A DNA stretch of 7,500 nt from an uncultured Bacteroidales bacterium (GTDB lineage: Bacteria; Bacteroidota; Bacteroidia; Bacteroidales; Paludibacteraceae): assembly GCA_945949375.1 (NCBI GenBank), contig CAMFEN010000047.1:1-7500 (forward strand). Reading direction: 5' to 3'. Below are positions 5,858 to 7,500 of this stretch, piece by piece. Made by a program: the position numbers and the translations under genes. The notes under the pieces were generated by a model, which searched no databases, was not told the DNA's origin, and saw nothing but the letters and a program-made list of their open reading frames with translations. Positions within the stretch are counted from its first letter, which is position 1. Each line of letters opens with the position of its first letter.

Positions 5858-6310
5858 ATGTCAATCATGGAAGACAAATATGGAGTAATATTTGCGGACG
5901 ATGGCGAAACACTATCAGAGTGCCCTAAAGATTTGTCGGGCGAGTATATAGTACCTGAGGGCGTTCTTGATATTGAAAGAGGTGCATTCAGCGAATGTGC
6001 TACACTAACATCAATAATAATTCCAGATAGTGTAGTTTTTATAGGAGAATACGCCTTTAGTGACTGTCATGGTTTAACATCTATCACATTACCATACCAC
6101 GTCATCAAAGTTGAAGAGGGGACTTTTATGGGATGTACCAATTTAGAAACGCTCATTATCAAAAACCCCAAAATCGATATTGATGATGAGAGTTGCGCAT
6201 TTCTCGATTGTCCTCTCAAAAAGATAGTTATTCCTAAAGGAAGCAAGGAACATTTCAAAATGCTGAAAGGTTTCAAAGGCTATAGGCGAATTATGGTAGA
6301 AGAAAAATAA
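5858..6310 (+). CDS. Small cytoplasmic leucine-rich-repeat protein (BspA/LRR_5 type)
   Basis: The 150-residue protein has three turns of the BspA-type repeat with a 23-residue period: AFSEC (43-47), AFSDC (66-70) and TFMGC (89-93), each followed by L-T/E-x-I/L-x-I/L-P/K (LTSIIIPDS, LTSITLPYH, LETLIIKNP). A degenerate fourth turn (AFLDCPLKKIVIPKG) and a basic tail follow. BspA-type repeats usually occur in large secreted or surface proteins; this one has no signal peptide and is short, so I infer a cytoplasmic binding or adaptor protein. ATG 5858 is chosen because it follows the promoter; ATG 5867 (MEDKYGV) is an equally possible start three codons later. The glycosylase-like gene begins 16 nt after its stop, so the two are probably co-transcribed. 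Confidence 0.85.
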   Translation: MSIMEDKYGVIFADDGETLSECPKDLSGEYIVPEGVLDIERGAFSECATLTSIIIPDSVVFIGEYAFSDCHGLTSITLPYHVIKVEEGTFMGCTNLETLIIKNPKIDIDDESCAFLDCPLKKIVIPKGSKEHFKMLKGFKGYRRIMVEEK

Positions 6311-6326
6311 ATTATATAATGTGATT

Positions 6327-7202
6327 ATGAAAAAACAAATGTTCGAACCGGCTCCTATAAAGTTGACGGTAGAAAGTCCTCAAACTTTTCGGGATATTGT
6401 AAATAGTGATGCCTATGCGAAAGATGAAGCATTTATAGGCTATGGTAATCCTGCGGCAAAAATCCTTATTGTGGGGCAGGAAGTGACTTGGAGAAAAGAT
6501 GAAGACCAACTGAACGAGTATAATGCATACTGCAAACGCAACATTTCAGATTGGAAGAAAAATCTTGAGCAGAAAGAAGTTACGATACAGGGAGATATTC
6601 ATCATCCGATAGATGGAGTAACAACAGAGGCGTATGAACGATTTAATCCATTGTACCCTCACTATTTAAGGTTTAATAAAAGATTGCACATCCGCAATAA
6701 AGATTGGCATACCTCCAATTATGGTGCAAGTTCTACATGGATTCACTATCAACAACTAATTGATTGTATCTTCTATAGAACCGCACCCAAGATTATCGAT
6801 TTCGTGAAGGATTGCTTCATCACAGAATTAAGTGAAGAAGCTCGTCCGCATAATATTGAGTTAGCAGAAAAACTTTCAAAAGAGGAAAAAGATGCGGAAA
6901 AATTGAGACAGGCGAAAGCAACGGAGAAATCTATTGCAGACAGATGTCCTCTCTTAAATGAACCTTTCTTTAGTGAGTTTCCAATTATTGTTCTTGCCTG
7001 TGGTCAGTATGCTTCCAAAATTCTCCCTTACACATTTGGCTTAGGGGCTGATTTTAAGTTTGAGCAGCGAAATGGTTATAAGGTTTTCAAGACTGATAGT
7101 AGGATTGTTATTTGGACGAGACAGTTATCGGACCATCGGGGGAATCCAGTACCGCCAGAGTTAATTCACGCAATAGCGAAAGAAGTCAGACAATATTTGT
7201 AA
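6327..7202 (+). CDS. Uracil-DNA-glycosylase-superfamily-like protein, 291 aa
   Basis: Residues 36-52 (FIGYGNPAAKILIVGQE) match the first strand and motif of family 4-type uracil-DNA glycosylases (GxGNPxAKIxxVGE). FPIIVLACGQYASKILP (about 218-234) resembles the later core strand carrying a conserved Gly, and WTRQLS (263-268) falls where the family's HPS-type loop is expected near the C-terminus. A long insert (about 55-215) contains a charged helical stretch, SEEARPHNIELAEKLSKEEK and onward, not found in compact glycosylases. The canonical catalytic motif after GE and the HPS histidine are not obvious, so the activity may be altered or specialised. It would act on DNA in the cytoplasm if functional. 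ATG 6327 is preferred to the in-frame GTG at 6321. It lies 16 nt after the LRR gene, probably in its operon. Superfamily membership is inferred by eye and needs structural confirmation. Confidence 0.6.
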   Translation: MKKQMFEPAPIKLTVESPQTFRDIVNSDAYAKDEAFIGYGNPAAKILIVGQEVTWRKDEDQLNEYNAYCKRNISDWKKNLEQKEVTIQGDIHHPIDGVTTEAYERFNPLYPHYLRFNKRLHIRNKDWHTSNYGASSTWIHYQQLIDCIFYRTAPKIIDFVKDCFITELSEEARPHNIELAEKLSKEEKDAEKLRQAKATEKSIADRCPLLNEPFFSEFPIIVLACGQYASKILPYTFGLGADFKFEQRNGYKVFKTDSRIVIWTRQLSDHRGNPVPPELIHAIAKEVRQYL

Positions 7203-7247
7203 CTTCATATATATACAACGCAGACAGACGTTAATAAACGCTGTGCG

Positions 7248-7283
7248 ACCGCTAGCTCGTGACGGGTCGGCGGTTTTTCTTTT
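7248..7283 (+). terminator. Probable intrinsic terminator after the glycosylase-like gene
   Basis: ACCGC (7248-7252) can pair with GCGGT (7270-7274), directly followed by TTTTCTTTT. An alternative stem, CGACC (7246-7250) with GGTCG (7265-7269), overlaps it. The position, 45 nt after the stop codon and before a converging gene, fits a terminator, but the stem is short. Confidence 0.45.
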
Positions 7284-7352
7284 ATATTTACCTACGGTCT
7301 ACCTCTTTCTGTCACGTTTTTTCGCCCTGACCAAGCAGCTGCGCCCTGCACT

Positions 7353-7392
7353 CTACCTGCCGGTGGCTGCAACTACCTCCGGTGGGTGACTA
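7353..7392. repeat. Imperfect 20-bp tandem duplication
   Basis: CTACCTGCCGGTGG (7353-7366) recurs 20 bp later as CTACCTCCGGTGG (7373-7385), one base shorter. It lies in the intergenic region and touches the stop codon of the minus-strand gene. Confidence 0.4.
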
Positions 7393-7500
7393 CAGCCCTT
7401 TGCTGTACCGGCTGACATATACACCCTGCGAGCGTCCGGCAGCTGTAACACCCTCCACAGCATCCACATACGATTGTGTCTTCTCATGCTTGATGAACGC
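7390..7500 (-). CDS. 3' end of an unrecognised minus-strand gene
   Basis: Reading inward from the right edge on the minus strand, 36 codons end at a TAG (7390-7392). The peptide AFIKHEKTQSYVDAVEGVTA followed by AGRSQGVYVSRYSKGL has a normal, helix-like composition for a protein C-terminus, unlike the other frames here. The start and most of the protein lie beyond the window, so no function can be given. Its higher GC content matches the left part of the window rather than the AT-rich block, suggesting a resident chromosomal gene. Confidence 0.45.
   Translation of the reverse strand, partial: AFIKHEKTQSYVDAVEGVTAAGRSQGVYVSRYSKGL

Noticed and set aside
3118..7390. CRISPR array, tRNA or rRNA genes
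   Set aside because: No regularly spaced repeat-spacer units, no cloverleaf arms with a CCA-type end and no rRNA core motifs were seen.

Overview
The window looks like a chromosomal segment of a Bacteroidota bacterium, most likely order Bacteroidales. The evidence is a SusC-type outer-membrane beta-barrel receptor with an N-terminal carboxypeptidase-regulatory-like domain, promoters of the Bacteroidota form (TTTG, about 20 bp, TAnnTTTG), start codons without Shine-Dalgarno sequences, and a BspA-type leucine-rich-repeat protein. I cannot name a genus or species from the sequence alone.

Left part (1-3117, minus strand, relatively GC-rich): a TetR-family regulator gene (2491-3117) lies upstream of, and points the same way as, a large TonB-dependent-receptor-like outer-membrane protein (2245 running off the left edge). 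The 245 bp between them are rich in repeats: an 11-bp-period array of TAGGTGA/TAGGTTA half-sites ending in a 15-bp palindrome, and two 25-bp direct repeats, one of which overlaps the tetR stop codon. The receptor gene carries an in-frame palindromic repeat that encodes an extra low-complexity loop of about 23 residues.

Middle (3118-7250, plus strand, visibly AT-rich): a gene-less leader with a tetR promoter and a hairpin flanked by 15-bp direct repeats, then five plus-strand genes. These are an unrecognised 81-aa protein; a stand-alone DnaB-helicase-like RecA-fold protein with a degenerate Walker A; an unrecognised protein of about 331 aa, predicted helical, starting 10 nt after it; a small cytoplasmic leucine-rich-repeat protein; and a protein resembling the uracil-DNA-glycosylase superfamily 16 nt after that. 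Two recognisable promoters (around 3955-3986 and 5808-5839) suggest two two-gene operons. The second promoter is overlapped by a perfect 18-bp palindrome.

Right edge (7250-7500): a possible terminator, then GC-richer sequence holding the 3' end of a minus-strand gene. The AT-rich plus-strand block sits between minus-strand GC-richer genes and reads like an accessory cassette. Joint function of its genes, for example in DNA surveillance or defence, is only a hypothesis.
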